Assembly: GCF_002979865.1 (NCBI RefSeq)
Contig: NZ_PCPZ01000001.1
Location: 744,001-808,000, forward strand
Direction: 5' to 3'
DNA length: 64,000 bases
Origin: Arthrobacter sp. MYb214
GTDB taxonomy: Bacteria > Actinomycetota > Actinomycetes > Actinomycetales > Micrococcaceae
Below are positions 27,936-36,092 of this stretch, piece after piece. Both the position numbers and the translations under genes were made by a program. How positions within the stretch are numbered: position 1 is the stretch's first letter; every line of letters begins with the position of its first letter. A model generated the notes under the pieces. It was not told the DNA's origin. It ran no database searches and was given only the letters and a program-made list of their open reading frames with translations.

Positions 27936-29221
27936 TGCGCCACTACCGCGGTATGGATGTCACCGACCATCGCATCGAGGTTCCACTGGATCACGCCGAT
28001 CCGCAGGGCGAAAAGATCTCGGTCTTCGCCCGCGAGATCAGCACCGGCACGGCCAAGCCCTGGCTGCTGTTCCTGCAGGGCGGTCCAGGGGGCAAATCCC
28101 CGCGCCCCGGTTCCTTGTCGGGGTGGTTGGCCGAAGCCACCAAGCACTTCCGCGTGCTGCTGCTGGACCAGCGCGGCACCGGACTGTCCACCCCGGCTAA
28201 CCGCAAGTCCCTGCCGCTGCGCGGGGACTCGGCCGCCCAGGCCCGCTACCTCTCGCATTTCCGCGCCGACTCGATTGTGCGCGACGCCGAAGCCCTGCGC
28301 GAGCACTTGGGCATCGAGCAGTGGAGCACCCTGGGGCAGAGCTACGGCGGGTTCTGCACCCTGACCTATCTCTCGCTCTTCCCGCAGTCGCTCACCCGCT
28401 GCCTAGTCACCGGCGGGCTGGCCTCGCTGGATGCCGATGCGAAGACCGTCTACCGCGCCACCTACCAGCGGATGGCAGAACGCAACAGCGAGTACTTCTC
28501 CTGGTACCCCGAGGACTTCCAGACCCTGCACAGGATCTACGAGCATGTGCGCACCAATGACGATGAGCTGCTGCCCAACGGCCAGCGCGTCACCGTGCCG
28601 CTGGTGCAGATGCTGGGCATGTACCTGGGCGGAAACACCCGGGTGCACCTGCTGCATCACATCTTCGAGGAGGCCTTCAGCCACACCCCGGGCGGCGACC
28701 GCCTCTCGGATCACTTCCTCGAAGCGCTCCTGGCCCAGAGCTCTTTCGCCTCGAACCCGCTCTATGCGCTGATGCATGAAACCATCTACGCCCAAGGCGA
28801 GCCGACCAATTTCGCGGCCGAACAAGTCCTGCCGGAATTCGCCGACTTCACCCGCCACGCGGCGACCCCGCTGCTGACCGGCGAGATGATCTACAGCTGG
28901 CACTTCGCCGAAGATCCTGCCCTGCGCCCCCTGGAGGACGTGGCCCGCATCCTGGCCGAGCACGAAGGCTTCGGCCCGCTCTACGATCTGGACGTCCTGG
29001 CCAAGAACACCGTGCCTGTGGCCGCCGCGGTCTACCATGACGACGTCTATGTGGACCGCGAGCTCTCGCTGCGCACCGCCTCGCAGGTGGCCGGGTTGCA
29101 GACCTGGGTGACCGATCAATTCCACCATGACGGCATCGGCGACGATGGCCCGGCGATCTTCCGCCGGCTGCTGGCCATGGCCAACGGCGAAGACCCGGAC
29201 GCCGCGGCCCAGGACAGCTAG
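27935..29221 (+). CDS. Alpha/beta hydrolase, proline iminopeptidase (S33) family
   Basis: A cytoplasmic serine hydrolase of 428 residues. The oxyanion motif is LFLQGGPGGKSPRP near residue 45, the nucleophile elbow GQSYGGF near 135, and the late DD/H residues are in VYHDDVYVD and DQFHHDGIGDD. It resembles the larger (about 420-430 residue) prolyl aminopeptidases that remove N-terminal proline from peptides. The ATG at 27935 overlaps the GNAT stop and has AAGGAG upstream; a longer frame upstream lies within the GNAT gene and is rejected. Confidence 0.9.
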   Translation: MRHYRGMDVTDHRIEVPLDHADPQGEKISVFAREISTGTAKPWLLFLQGGPGGKSPRPGSLSGWLAEATKHFRVLLLDQRGTGLSTPANRKSLPLRGDSAAQARYLSHFRADSIVRDAEALREHLGIEQWSTLGQSYGGFCTLTYLSLFPQSLTRCLVTGGLASLDADAKTVYRATYQRMAERNSEYFSWYPEDFQTLHRIYEHVRTNDDELLPNGQRVTVPLVQMLGMYLGGNTRVHLLHHIFEEAFSHTPGGDRLSDHFLEALLAQSSFASNPLYALMHETIYAQGEPTNFAAEQVLPEFADFTRHAATPLLTGEMIYSWHFAEDPALRPLEDVARILAEHEGFGPLYDLDVLAKNTVPVAAAVYHDDVYVDRELSLRTASQVAGLQTWVTDQFHHDGIGDDGPAIFRRLLAMANGEDPDAAAQDS

Positions 29222-29238
29222 CCCGCGCACCGGCTAGG

Positions 29239-29291
29239 TTAACGCGCAGGGCGCTTGAATCCCCCGGGGATTCAAGCGCCCTGCGCGTTAA
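29239..29291. terminator. Very strong bidirectional terminator
   Basis: A perfect 26-bp inverted repeat (29239-29264 with 29266-29291) sits between the convergent S33 peptidase and marR genes. With a one-base centre the effective stem is about 24 bp. It is the longest perfect hairpin in the window. Confidence 0.85.
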
Positions 29292-29302
29292 GCCTTCGGC
29301 TG

Positions 29303-29755
29303 CTAATGGTCCAGCTTCGCGGCAACCTGGTCATTCAACCGTTGCAGCAGCGGCACAGCCTGCGCCAGAATCCGCCGTTCCTCGGCGCTGAAGGAATCGA
29401 TGCCGCCGGCCAGCGAGGAAATCGCGCGCTGCCGGTAGGCTTCAATGGCCTCCTTGCCGTCGCCGGTCAGGCTCACCAGGCTGGCGCGGCCGTCCCCAGG
29501 GTCCGGTTGGCGCTGGACCAACTGGTCGTTTTCCATGCGGATGACCAGACCGGTCATGGTCGGCTGGGCCACGCGCTGCTCGATGGCCAAGTCGCCCACG
29601 CGCTGGGGGCCCAACCGGTCCAGGGTGGAAAGCACCCGCCAAGCGGTCACCGATCGGCCTTGCCCGGCCGCGCGTCCAAGCAGCCGGGACATGGTGCCCG
29701 ACGCTAGTGCTACGCCGGTGGCAATGCCACTGGCTTCTGTCGATAGGTCGCTCAT
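29303..29755 (-). CDS. MarR family transcriptional regulator
   Basis: A 150-residue winged-helix dimeric regulator. The DNA-binding region is VTAWRVLSTLDRLGPQRVGDLAIEQRVAQPTMTGLVIRMENDQ in overlapping parts (residues about 36-78), with the wing QRQPDPGDGRASLVSLT near 81-97. C-terminal helices form the dimer. The ATG at 29755 is chosen because TAAGGT lies 7 nt upstream and a palindrome covers the promoter; upstream in-frame codons run through the terC terminator and are rejected. No divergent target gene is present, so autoregulation is the main inference. Confidence 0.88.
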   Translation of the reverse strand: MSDLSTEASGIATGVALASGTMSRLLGRAAGQGRSVTAWRVLSTLDRLGPQRVGDLAIEQRVAQPTMTGLVIRMENDQLVQRQPDPGDGRASLVSLTGDGKEAIEAYRQRAISSLAGGIDSFSAEERRILAQAVPLLQRLNDQVAAKLDH

Positions 29756-29762
29756 GGAAAAT

Positions 29763-29793
29763 ACCTTAGCAGAACAGCATAGGCACACTATGC
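29763..29793 (-). promoter_or_regulatory. marR promoter with a 17-bp palindromic operator
   Basis: On the minus strand TAAGGT (29763-29768) is the -10 element. A perfect palindrome, GCATAG-N5-CTATGC at 29777-29793, covers the -35 region. MarR proteins bind such 16-20 bp inverted repeats in their own promoters. Confidence 0.6.
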
Positions 29794-29805
29794 GGGTACG
29801 GAAAA

Positions 29806-29843
29806 CCCGCCGGGGCCAGTTGGAAGCAACTGATCCCGGCGGG
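29806..29843 (-). terminator. Terminator after terC
   Basis: A 17-position stem (29806-29822 with 29827-29843) with one mismatch and one G-U pair, 4-nt loop, starts 12 nt after the terC stop and is followed on the minus strand by GTTTTCC. Confidence 0.8.
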
Positions 29844-29855
29844 CGATTGTGCGGA

Positions 29856-30896
29856 TTACTTGGCCGCGTCCTGCTCTGCAGCTTCCGCTGCGCCGGCGAG
29901 CTCCGCGGCTTCAGCCGAAGCAGCAGCACGCTTGCCCCATGGGCTCCACAGCGACAGCACGGTTGCGATAACGATCGCGCCCAGGATGACCAGCAGCGAA
30001 ACACCCACGGAAATGTCCAGCCACGCGTAATGCAGCGGCTCGCCGCCGTTGATGAACGGCAGGCTGTTCTCGTGCAGGGCGTGGAAGACCAGCTTCACGC
30101 CGATGAAAGCGAGGATGAAGCTCAGTGCGTGCTTCAGGAAGACCAGGCGGTTCATCAGGCCACCGAGCAGGAAGTACAGCTGGCGCAAGCCCATCAGCGC
30201 GAAGATGTTCGCGGTGAACACAATGAACGCGGACTTGGTCAGGCCGAAGATCGCCGGGATCGAGTCGAAGGCGAACAGCAGGTCGGTCATGCCGATGGTC
30301 ACGAAGACCAGCACCATCGGGGTGAACAGCTTCTTGCCGTCGACCACGGTGCGCAGCTTGGCGCCATCGAAGTCCTTGGAAATCGGCAGCTTGGAGGTCA
30401 GCTTCTTGACCAGGCCGCTTTCCTCGTCCTCATCCTCGTCCTTGAGCTGGTTCCATGCGGTCCACAGCAAGAAGGCGCCGAAGATGTAGAAGACCCACGA
30501 CCACTGCTCGATGATCGCGGCGCCGAGCACAATGAAGATTGCGCGCAGGACCAACGCGATGATGATGCCGAACATCAGCACTTCCTGCTGGTACTTACGC
30601 GGTACCGAGAAGCGCGCCATGATGATGATGAAGACGAACAGGTTGTCCACCGACAACGCGTATTCGGTGACCCAGCCGGCGTAGAATTCCTGGCCGAGCT
30701 GCGGTCCAGCCTGCGTCCAGATCACGGCACCGAAGATCAATGCCAAGGAGATGTAGATGCCGACAAAAATGCCTGCTTCCTTCATGGAAGGAATGTGCGG
30801 ACGCTTGGTGACGTACAGCAGGTCTGCGATGAGCACCGCGCACAGAACAATCAGCGCGATGATCTCGAATTGAATAGTTAACCCATTAGTGCCCAC
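29856..30896 (-). CDS. TerC family integral membrane protein
   Basis: A membrane transporter-like protein of 346 residues with about nine helices. TerC signature residues are in EYALSVDNLFVFIIIMARF near residue 75 and DLLFAFDSIPAIFGLT near 205, both with acidic residues inside helices, as expected for metal-ion binding. Members export or load Mn2+ in several bacteria; the name comes from tellurite resistance. A cytoplasmic loop is highly acidic (KDEDEDEESG). The C-terminus is a charged Ala/Glu tail. The GTG start at 30896 follows a probable Mn2+ riboswitch, which supports a manganese role. Confidence 0.9.
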   Translation of the reverse strand: MGTNGLTIQFEIIALIVLCAVLIADLLYVTKRPHIPSMKEAGIFVGIYISLALIFGAVIWTQAGPQLGQEFYAGWVTEYALSVDNLFVFIIIMARFSVPRKYQQEVLMFGIIIALVLRAIFIVLGAAIIEQWSWVFYIFGAFLLWTAWNQLKDEDEDEESGLVKKLTSKLPISKDFDGAKLRTVVDGKKLFTPMVLVFVTIGMTDLLFAFDSIPAIFGLTKSAFIVFTANIFALMGLRQLYFLLGGLMNRLVFLKHALSFILAFIGVKLVFHALHENSLPFINGGEPLHYAWLDISVGVSLLVILGAIVIATVLSLWSPWGKRAAASAEAAELAGAAEAAEQDAAK

Positions 30897-30929
30897 GGAC
30901 GAGCGACCTTTCGTTGGAGGGTATGGAAA

Positions 30930-31069
30930 ATCGCCGCAAGTCTCTCCGCCGCCACACCAGAATTCGAAACGCTTAGATAGCTGGCTCAGTGATCGGCTGC
31001 TGTGCCCGGCGAAACATCATTGGTTCGCGTGTTGACGTCCACAGCATTGGGATACTCCCCTACGTCCAG
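30930..31069 (-). ncRNA. Probable yybP-ykoY (manganese) riboswitch in the terC leader
   Basis: The terC leader on the minus strand contains, in order, GGGGAGTATCCC (GGGGAGTA at 31053-31060), GACGTCAACACG, CCGGGCACAGCAGCCG and GGCGGCGGAGAGACTT (GAGAGACTT at 30938-30946). The GGGGAGTA loop, the CGTCA element and the GAGAC loop are the conserved metal-binding parts of the yybP-ykoY class. TACACT (minus strand of 31076-31081) gives a -10 with a start of transcription near 31069. The closing P1 helix could be paired only weakly by eye. The class is known upstream of TerC-family genes. Confidence 0.7.
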
Positions 31070-31141
31070 TGATCAAGTGTAGCGCACAGGAACTGCACAG
31101 GCTTGGCGCATGTCCCAATACTGCGCTGGACAGCAGCAGGG

Positions 31142-33229
31142 CTACGCGTGCCCGGCAGCCTTCATCTGGCGCAATTCCTTCTTCAACTCGGACACTTCAT
31201 CGCGGATCCGGGCGGCCAATTCGAACTGCAACTCAGCGGCCGCGGCGTGCATCTGCTCGGTCATTTCCCCGATCTGGGCCAGCAGGTCCTCGGCCGGGGC
31301 GGCGGCCAGCCCATCCTTGCGCACCGCGGACGAGGCCTTGGTGCGCTTGGCATTCTTCGCCAACCGGTTGTTGTTCAGCAGTTCCTGGGTGTCGGCATCC
31401 TCACGCGCCAGCTGGTCGGTGATGTCAGCGATCTTCTTGCGCAGCGGCGTGGGGTCGATCCCGTGCTCCTTGTTGTGCGCTTCCTGGATTGCCCGTCGGC
31501 GATTGGTCTCCTCGATCGCCTGGTCCATCGCATCGGTGATCTTGTCGGCATACATGATCACCTGGCCCGAGACGTTACGCGCGGCACGGCCGATGGTCTG
31601 GATCAGGCTGGTGGCCGAACGCAGGAAGCCCTGCTTGTCGGCATCCAGGATCGCGACCAGCGAAACCTCGGGCAAATCCAGGCCCTCGCGCAGCAGGTTA
31701 ATGCCCACCAGCACGTCGAAGGAACCCATGCGCAGCTCGCGCAGCAGCTCCACGCGGCGGATCGTGTCCACATCGGAGTGCAGGTACTGCACCCGCACCT
31801 GGTGCTCGGTGAGGTAGTCTGTCAGGTCCTCGGCCATGCGCTTGGTCAGCGTGGTGACCAGCACGCGCTCATCGCGATCCACACGGGTACGGATCTCATC
31901 GAGCAGGTCATCGATCTGGCCCTTGGTGGGCTTGACGATGATCTCGGGGTCGATCAGCCCGGTGGGGCGGATGATCTGCTCCACGAACCCGTCGGACTTG
32001 CCCAGCTCGTACTTGCCCGGGGTGGCCGAAAGGTACACGGTCTGCCCGATGCGCTCAAGGAACTCATCCCATTTCAGCGGGCGGTTGTCCATGGCACTTG
32101 GCAGGCGGAAGCCGTGTTCCACCAGCGTGCGCTTGCGGGACATGTCGCCCTCGTACATGGCGCCGATCTGCGGCACGGTGACATGCGACTCGTCGATCAC
32201 CAGCAGGAAGTCATCGGGGAAATAGTCGATCAGGCAGTGCGGGGCGCTGCCGGCATCGCGGCCGTCGATATGGCGCGAGTAGTTCTCGATGCCGTTGCAG
32301 AAACCCATCTGCTCCATCATTTCCAGGTCGTAGGTGGTGCGCATGCGCAGCCGCTGGGCCTCGACGAGCTTGTTCTGCGATTCCAGCTCCTTCAGGCGCA
32401 CCGCCAGCTCGTCCTCGATCCGCTTGATCGCCTTGTGCATCCGCTCGGCACCGGCCACATAGTGGCTGGCCGGGAAGATGTACATCTCGGTCTCCTCGCG
32501 GATCACCTCGCCGGTGACCGGGTGCAGGGTGTGGATCGCTTCCACCTCGTCGCCGAAGAACTCGATGCGCACGGCCTGCTCTTCGTACATCGGGATGATC
32601 TCCACCGTGTCCCCGCGCACGCGGAAGGTGCCGCGGTGGAAATCCATGTCGTTGCGGGTGTACTGCATGGCCACGAACTGGCGCAGCATCGCGTCGCGGT
32701 TCAGTTCCTCGCCGGTGCGCACGGTGACCATCCCGGCCACGTATTCCTCGGGAGTGCCCAGGCCGTAGATGCACGAGACGGTGGCGACCACAATGGTGTC
32801 GCGGCGGGTGAGCAGGGAGTTGGTGGCCGAGTGGCGCAGGCGCTCGACTTCCTCGTTGATCGAGGAGTCCTTCTCGATGAAGGTATCGGTCTGCGGGACG
32901 TAGGCCTCGGGCTGGTAGTAGTCGTAGTAGGAGACAAAGTACTCCACCGCGTTATTGGGCATCAGCTCGCGGAACTCGTTGGCCAGCTGGGCGGCCAGGG
33001 TCTTGTTCTGCACCAGCACCAGGGTGGGGCGCTGCACCTGCTCCACCAGCCAGGCGGTGGTCGCGGACTTGCCGGTACCGGTGGCACCGAGCAGCACGAT
33101 GTCCTTCTCGCCGGCGTTGATCCGCTCGGTCAGCTGCTTGATGGCCTGCGGCTGGTCGCCGGCAGGCTGGTACTCGCTGATGACTTCGAAGGGGGCGACC
33201 ACGCGCTTGATCGGCTGTGCAAGACTCAT
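31142..33229 (-). CDS. uvrB: Excinuclease ABC subunit B
   Basis: The damage-verification helicase of nucleotide excision repair. It has 695 residues. Walker A is [16 protein letters not shown] near residue 45; the DNA-clamping beta-hairpin is [20 protein letters not shown] near 101; the DEAD-like box is VIDESHVT near 340; motif VI is QTIGRAARN near 545; and the C-terminal UVR domain that binds UvrC is [24 protein letters not shown] near 658. TATGCT lies 6 nt before the ATG (minus strand of 33236-33241), so the mRNA is probably leaderless. No LexA-like box is seen, in contrast with uvrA. Confidence 0.97.
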   Translation of the reverse strand: MSLAQPIKRVVAPFEVISEYQPAGDQPQAIKQLTERINAGEKDIVLLGATGTGKSATTAWLVEQVQRPTLVLVQNKTLAAQLANEFRELMPNNAVEYFVSYYDYYQPEAYVPQTDTFIEKDSSINEEVERLRHSATNSLLTRRDTIVVATVSCIYGLGTPEEYVAGMVTVRTGEELNRDAMLRQFVAMQYTRNDMDFHRGTFRVRGDTVEIIPMYEEQAVRIEFFGDEVEAIHTLHPVTGEVIREETEMYIFPASHYVAGAERMHKAIKRIEDELAVRLKELESQNKLVEAQRLRMRTTYDLEMMEQMGFCNGIENYSRHIDGRDAGSAPHCLIDYFPDDFLLVIDESHVTVPQIGAMYEGDMSRKRTLVEHGFRLPSAMDNRPLKWDEFLERIGQTVYLSATPGKYELGKSDGFVEQIIRPTGLIDPEIIVKPTKGQIDDLLDEIRTRVDRDERVLVTTLTKRMAEDLTDYLTEHQVRVQYLHSDVDTIRRVELLRELRMGSFDVLVGINLLREGLDLPEVSLVAILDADKQGFLRSATSLIQTIGRAARNVSGQVIMYADKITDAMDQAIEETNRRRAIQEAHNKEHGIDPTPLRKKIADITDQLAREDADTQELLNNNRLAKNAKRTKASSAVRKDGLAAAPAEDLLAQIGEMTEQMHAAAAELQFELAARIRDEVSELKKELRQMKAAGHA

Positions 33230-33301
33230 GCTTCCAGCATATCCACTTGCCCCGACCGTTGGGGCTGCGCCCTAGCCAGCTTTCAGCTTAAATCCGGGGT
33301 G

Positions 33302-33550
33302 CTACTTGCGCATCCCGTAGCGGATCGCATTGCGCTTGACGGTGCGCTGGATGCTGCTGCCGAAGAATCCCACGGTCATGATGGTGGCGGCAATCAGCCC
33401 CAGCAAGGCCAGGCAGCCGGAAATGTAGACCACCGGCGAATACGGCCCGGATTCGCTGGCAACGAATTCGGCGCGGCCGCCAAAACCGAGCCACAGCACC
33501 AAGGCGACGGCGAAAGCGATCAGGGTGCTCCACTTGCAGATCTTGTACAT
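33302..33550 (-). CDS. Small membrane protein downstream of coaE
   Basis: An 82-residue protein of unknown function with two predicted helices (about residues 8-25 and 41-64) and a basic C-terminal tail (RTVKRNAIRYGMRK). The start at 33550 lies 2 nt after the coaE stop, and AGGAG in the coaE end serves as ribosome binding site, so both genes are on one message. The arrangement suggests it is real, but it gives no clue to the role. Confidence 0.7.
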   Translation of the reverse strand: MYKICKWSTLIAFAVALVLWLGFGGRAEFVASESGPYSPVVYISGCLALLGLIAATIMTVGFFGSSIQRTVKRNAIRYGMRK

Positions 33551-33552
33551 TC

Positions 33553-34149
33553 CTACTCCTGTGCTGGCGCCAATTGGCGGTAGAGGGCAGAAACCTGCCC
33601 CTCCAGTTCTTCCAAGGTACCGGAATTATCCAGCAGGTAGTCGGCTACGGCCGCCCGCTGGTCATCCGTGGCCTGCGCGGCCATCCGGGCCTCGGCGTCT
33701 TCCCGGGTCCAGCCGCGATCCTGGACCATGCGGCGAATGCGTTCGGCGTGCGGGGCGGCCACGACGACCACCGCGTCGAAGCTGTCCAGCTGGCCGGTCT
33801 CGACCAGCAGCGGGATGTCCTCGACCACCAGCGAGCCGGCTGGCGCTCCTTGGCGCAACTTCGCCGCTTGCTCCCGCACCAGCGGGTGCACGATCGCGTT
33901 GAGCTTGGCCCGCGCCGCCTCGTCGGCGAAGACTATCGCGCCTAATGCGGGACGGTTCAGCGACCCGTCGGCCAGCAAAACGGCTTCGCCAAACGTGTCC
34001 TTGATCGCAGCCAGCCCGGGCGTGCCGGGTTCGACCACCTGGCGCGCCAACGCGTCGGCATCGATGACTACGGCTCCCAGGGCGGCCAATTTGGCCGCGA
34101 CCGCAGATTTTCCGGAGGCCACTCCCCCGGTCAGTCCCACATGCATCAT
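33553..34149 (-). CDS. coaE: Dephospho-CoA kinase
   Basis: Catalyses the last step of coenzyme A synthesis, phosphorylating the 3'-hydroxyl of dephospho-CoA. It has 198 residues. The P-loop is GLTGGVASGKSAVAA near residues 5-19 (the usual form is GGIGSGKS), then VIDADALARQVV near 32 and the lid region RIRRMVQDRGWTREDA near 140. The start is one of two adjacent ATG codons (34149 or 34146). TAGGGT lies 6 nt upstream, predicting a leaderless mRNA from a promoter that abuts that of the divergent yigZ. Confidence 0.95.
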   Translation of the reverse strand: MMHVGLTGGVASGKSAVAAKLAALGAVVIDADALARQVVEPGTPGLAAIKDTFGEAVLLADGSLNRPALGAIVFADEAARAKLNAIVHPLVREQAAKLRQGAPAGSLVVEDIPLLVETGQLDSFDAVVVVAAPHAERIRRMVQDRGWTREDAEARMAAQATDDQRAAVADYLLDNSGTLEELEGQVSALYRQLAPAQE

Positions 34150-34155
34150 GTTCCC

Positions 34156-34167
34156 ACCCTATAAACT
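34156..34167. promoter_or_regulatory. Bidirectional promoter with abutting -10 elements (coaE/yigZ)
   Basis: The 12-mer ACCCTATAAACT holds TAGGGT on the minus strand (34156-34161), 6 nt before the coaE ATG, and TAAACT on the plus strand (34162-34167), 7 nt before the yigZ ATG. The whole divergent start region is 25 nt from ATG to ATG. Confidence 0.55.
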
Positions 34168-34174
34168 AAGAGGG

Positions 34175-34849
34175 ATGAACACCAACGACTCGGCCGCGAC
34201 ACGGTACACGACCTTGACCAGCGATTGCGTGCACGAGCTGGAAATCAAGCGTTCGCGATTCATCACCTACCTCTACCGGGTCGAAACCGAGGCCGCCGCC
34301 CGCGCGCAGATCGCGGCCCTGCGCAAGACCCACTTCGATGCCCGCCACCACTGCAGCGCGTTCATCCTGGGCCCCGATCGCATGGCCCAGCGCTCCAACG
34401 ACGACGGCGAGCCCTCGGGCACCGCCGGCATCCCGATGCTCGATGCCCTGGCCAAGCGCGAAATCGCCGACGGCAGCGTGCTCTCGGACGTGCTGGCCGT
34501 GGTGGTCCGCTACTTCGGCGGGATCAAGCTTGGCGCCGGCGGACTGGTCCGCGCATATTCCGAGGCGGTATCTTCCGGGCTGGACAATGCGCAGCTGCAC
34601 CTGCGCCAGCGCATGCGGATCTTCACCTTCGCCGCCGCCCACGCCGACGCGGCCCGCTACGAGAACGAGCTGCGCGCCGCCGGCTACCAGGTCGAACCGA
34701 CCCTCTGGCAGGCCGATGCCGCAATCGTGCAGATCGGCATCCCGGACACGCCCGAAGCCGCCGCGCAGCTGCGCACCGGCATCGCCTCACTCACCTCCGG
34801 CGCCGGGGAACTGGCCGCCGCCAACACGCAATGGGTTGATCTGATTTGA
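34175..34849 (+). CDS. yigZ: YigZ/IMPACT family protein
   Basis: A 224-residue protein of the UPF0029/IMPACT family, found in all domains and linked to translation regulation in eukaryotes; the bacterial role is unclear. The family core is visible in EIKRSRFITYLYRVETEA, HHCSAFILG, SNDDGEPSGTAGIPML near residues 74-89 and VVVRYFGGIKLGAGGLVRAYS near 108-128. A C-terminal DUF1949-like domain follows. The ATG at 34175 is fixed by the -10 element 7 nt upstream; a longer frame runs antisense through coaE and is rejected. It overlaps the methyltransferase start. Confidence 0.93.
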   Translation: MNTNDSAATRYTTLTSDCVHELEIKRSRFITYLYRVETEAAARAQIAALRKTHFDARHHCSAFILGPDRMAQRSNDDGEPSGTAGIPMLDALAKREIADGSVLSDVLAVVVRYFGGIKLGAGGLVRAYSEAVSSGLDNAQLHLRQRMRIFTFAAAHADAARYENELRAAGYQVEPTLWQADAAIVQIGIPDTPEAAAQLRTGIASLTSGAGELAAANTQWVDLI

Positions 34850-36030
34850 ACTCCGCCGCCAATCCCGAAGGCACGCCCGCTGCCGCCAGCAGCCTCCAGG
34901 CCCTGCTGCCCGCCCTGCGCCGCTGGCCCGATGTCGAAGCCGCCAACCTCTACGCCGCCGACGCCTGCGACCGGCTCATCCTGGACCCCTGCGCCGCCGC
35001 GGCCGGACCCTCGGACCGCTGGCCGGATGCCATCGCGGTCATCGGCGACCACTACGGCGCGCTGGCCCTGGGCGCACTGGCACTAGGCAGCACGAGCGTG
35101 CGCGTGCACACCGATTCGCTCACCGCGCGCCGGGCCATCGAGGCCAACCTCGCCCGGCTCATGCCCGAGCGGGCCGGACACCTCGAATTCTGCACCCTGG
35201 AACAGGTTGCCCAGGGCGCCAGTTCGATCCTGCTGGCCCTGCCTCGCGGACTGGACGTGCTGGGCGAACAGGCCGCCGCGGCAGCAGCCGTCGCCGATCC
35301 CGGCGCGAAGCTTTTCGCCGGGGGCCGCATCAAGCACATGAGCCGTTCCATGAACGAGGTGCTCGCGGAGCATTTCACCCGCGTCGACGTCTCGCTGGCC
35401 CGGCAGAAATCCCGGGTGCTCACCGCCAGCACCCCGCGCGCCGAACAGCCCGCCAGCAGCTTCCCGGCCACTGCCACCCACCAGGTGCGCGGCACCAGCT
35501 TCACGCTGCATGCCGGTGCCGGGACCTTCGGTGCCGCCCGGCTGGATCCGGGCACCCGGCTGCTGCTGGAAAACCTTCCGGACCTCTCCGGGCACGCCAC
35601 GCTGGTCGATCTGGCCTGCGGCAACGGCGCGATCGGCATCTGCGCAGCACTGGAAAACCCGCAGCTGCGCGTGGACGCCTCGGACCATTCGGCCTCCGCG
35701 GTCGCCTCCACCCTGGCCGCCGCTCAACGCAACAACCTGGACGGTCGCCTCACTGCCGTGCAGGATGACGCCCTGGGCCGCCTGCCCGACGCCAGCGCCA
35801 CCCTGGTCACGCTGAACCCGCCCTTCCACATCGGCAACACCGTCACCGCCGACATCGCGTTCAAGCTGATCGACGACGCCGCCCGCGTGCTCGCTCCCGG
35901 AGGCACCCTGCTGTGCGTGTTCAACTCGCACCTGCGCTACCGCAGCGAATTGGCCCGCCGCGTTGGCCCCACCGAACAGCTGGCCCGCGACAGGACCTTC
36001 ACCGTGACTGCATCAACCCGCGCGCACTAG
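34846..36030 (+). CDS. Class I SAM methyltransferase, RlmG/RsmC-like
   Basis: A 394-residue protein with the two-module layout of RsmC/RlmG 23S/16S rRNA guanine-N2 methyltransferases: a degenerate N-terminal methyltransferase-like half and an active C-terminal half. Motif I is LVDLACGNGAIGICAAL near residue 256 and the catalytic motif is TLNPPFHIGN near 323, which is typical of N2-guanine enzymes. The start is TTG at 34846, overlapping the yigZ stop (TTGA), so translation is coupled. Which rRNA residue is modified cannot be read here. It is Ala-rich, as is common in this genome. Confidence 0.85.
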   Translation: MNSAANPEGTPAAASSLQALLPALRRWPDVEAANLYAADACDRLILDPCAAAAGPSDRWPDAIAVIGDHYGALALGALALGSTSVRVHTDSLTARRAIEANLARLMPERAGHLEFCTLEQVAQGASSILLALPRGLDVLGEQAAAAAAVADPGAKLFAGGRIKHMSRSMNEVLAEHFTRVDVSLARQKSRVLTASTPRAEQPASSFPATATHQVRGTSFTLHAGAGTFGAARLDPGTRLLLENLPDLSGHATLVDLACGNGAIGICAALENPQLRVDASDHSASAVASTLAAAQRNNLDGRLTAVQDDALGRLPDASATLVTLNPPFHIGNTVTADIAFKLIDDAARVLAPGGTLLCVFNSHLRYRSELARRVGPTEQLARDRTFTVTASTRAH

Positions 36031-36092
36031 GCTTTTCCACAGGCCGTATTGCCGGCCGGCACGCCGCGCACCGCCTGGCGCATGCTGGGGCC

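Noticed and set aside
29756-30004. N-terminal extension of the MarR protein
   Set aside because: The extra residues are encoded by the terC terminator and the marR operator.
31103-33583. An 826-codon open frame antisense to uvrB
   Set aside because: It covers uvrB and the riboswitch side; no domain can be seen and uvrB is certain.
33668-34174. Longer start for YigZ
   Set aside because: It is antisense to coaE, whose motifs are clear.
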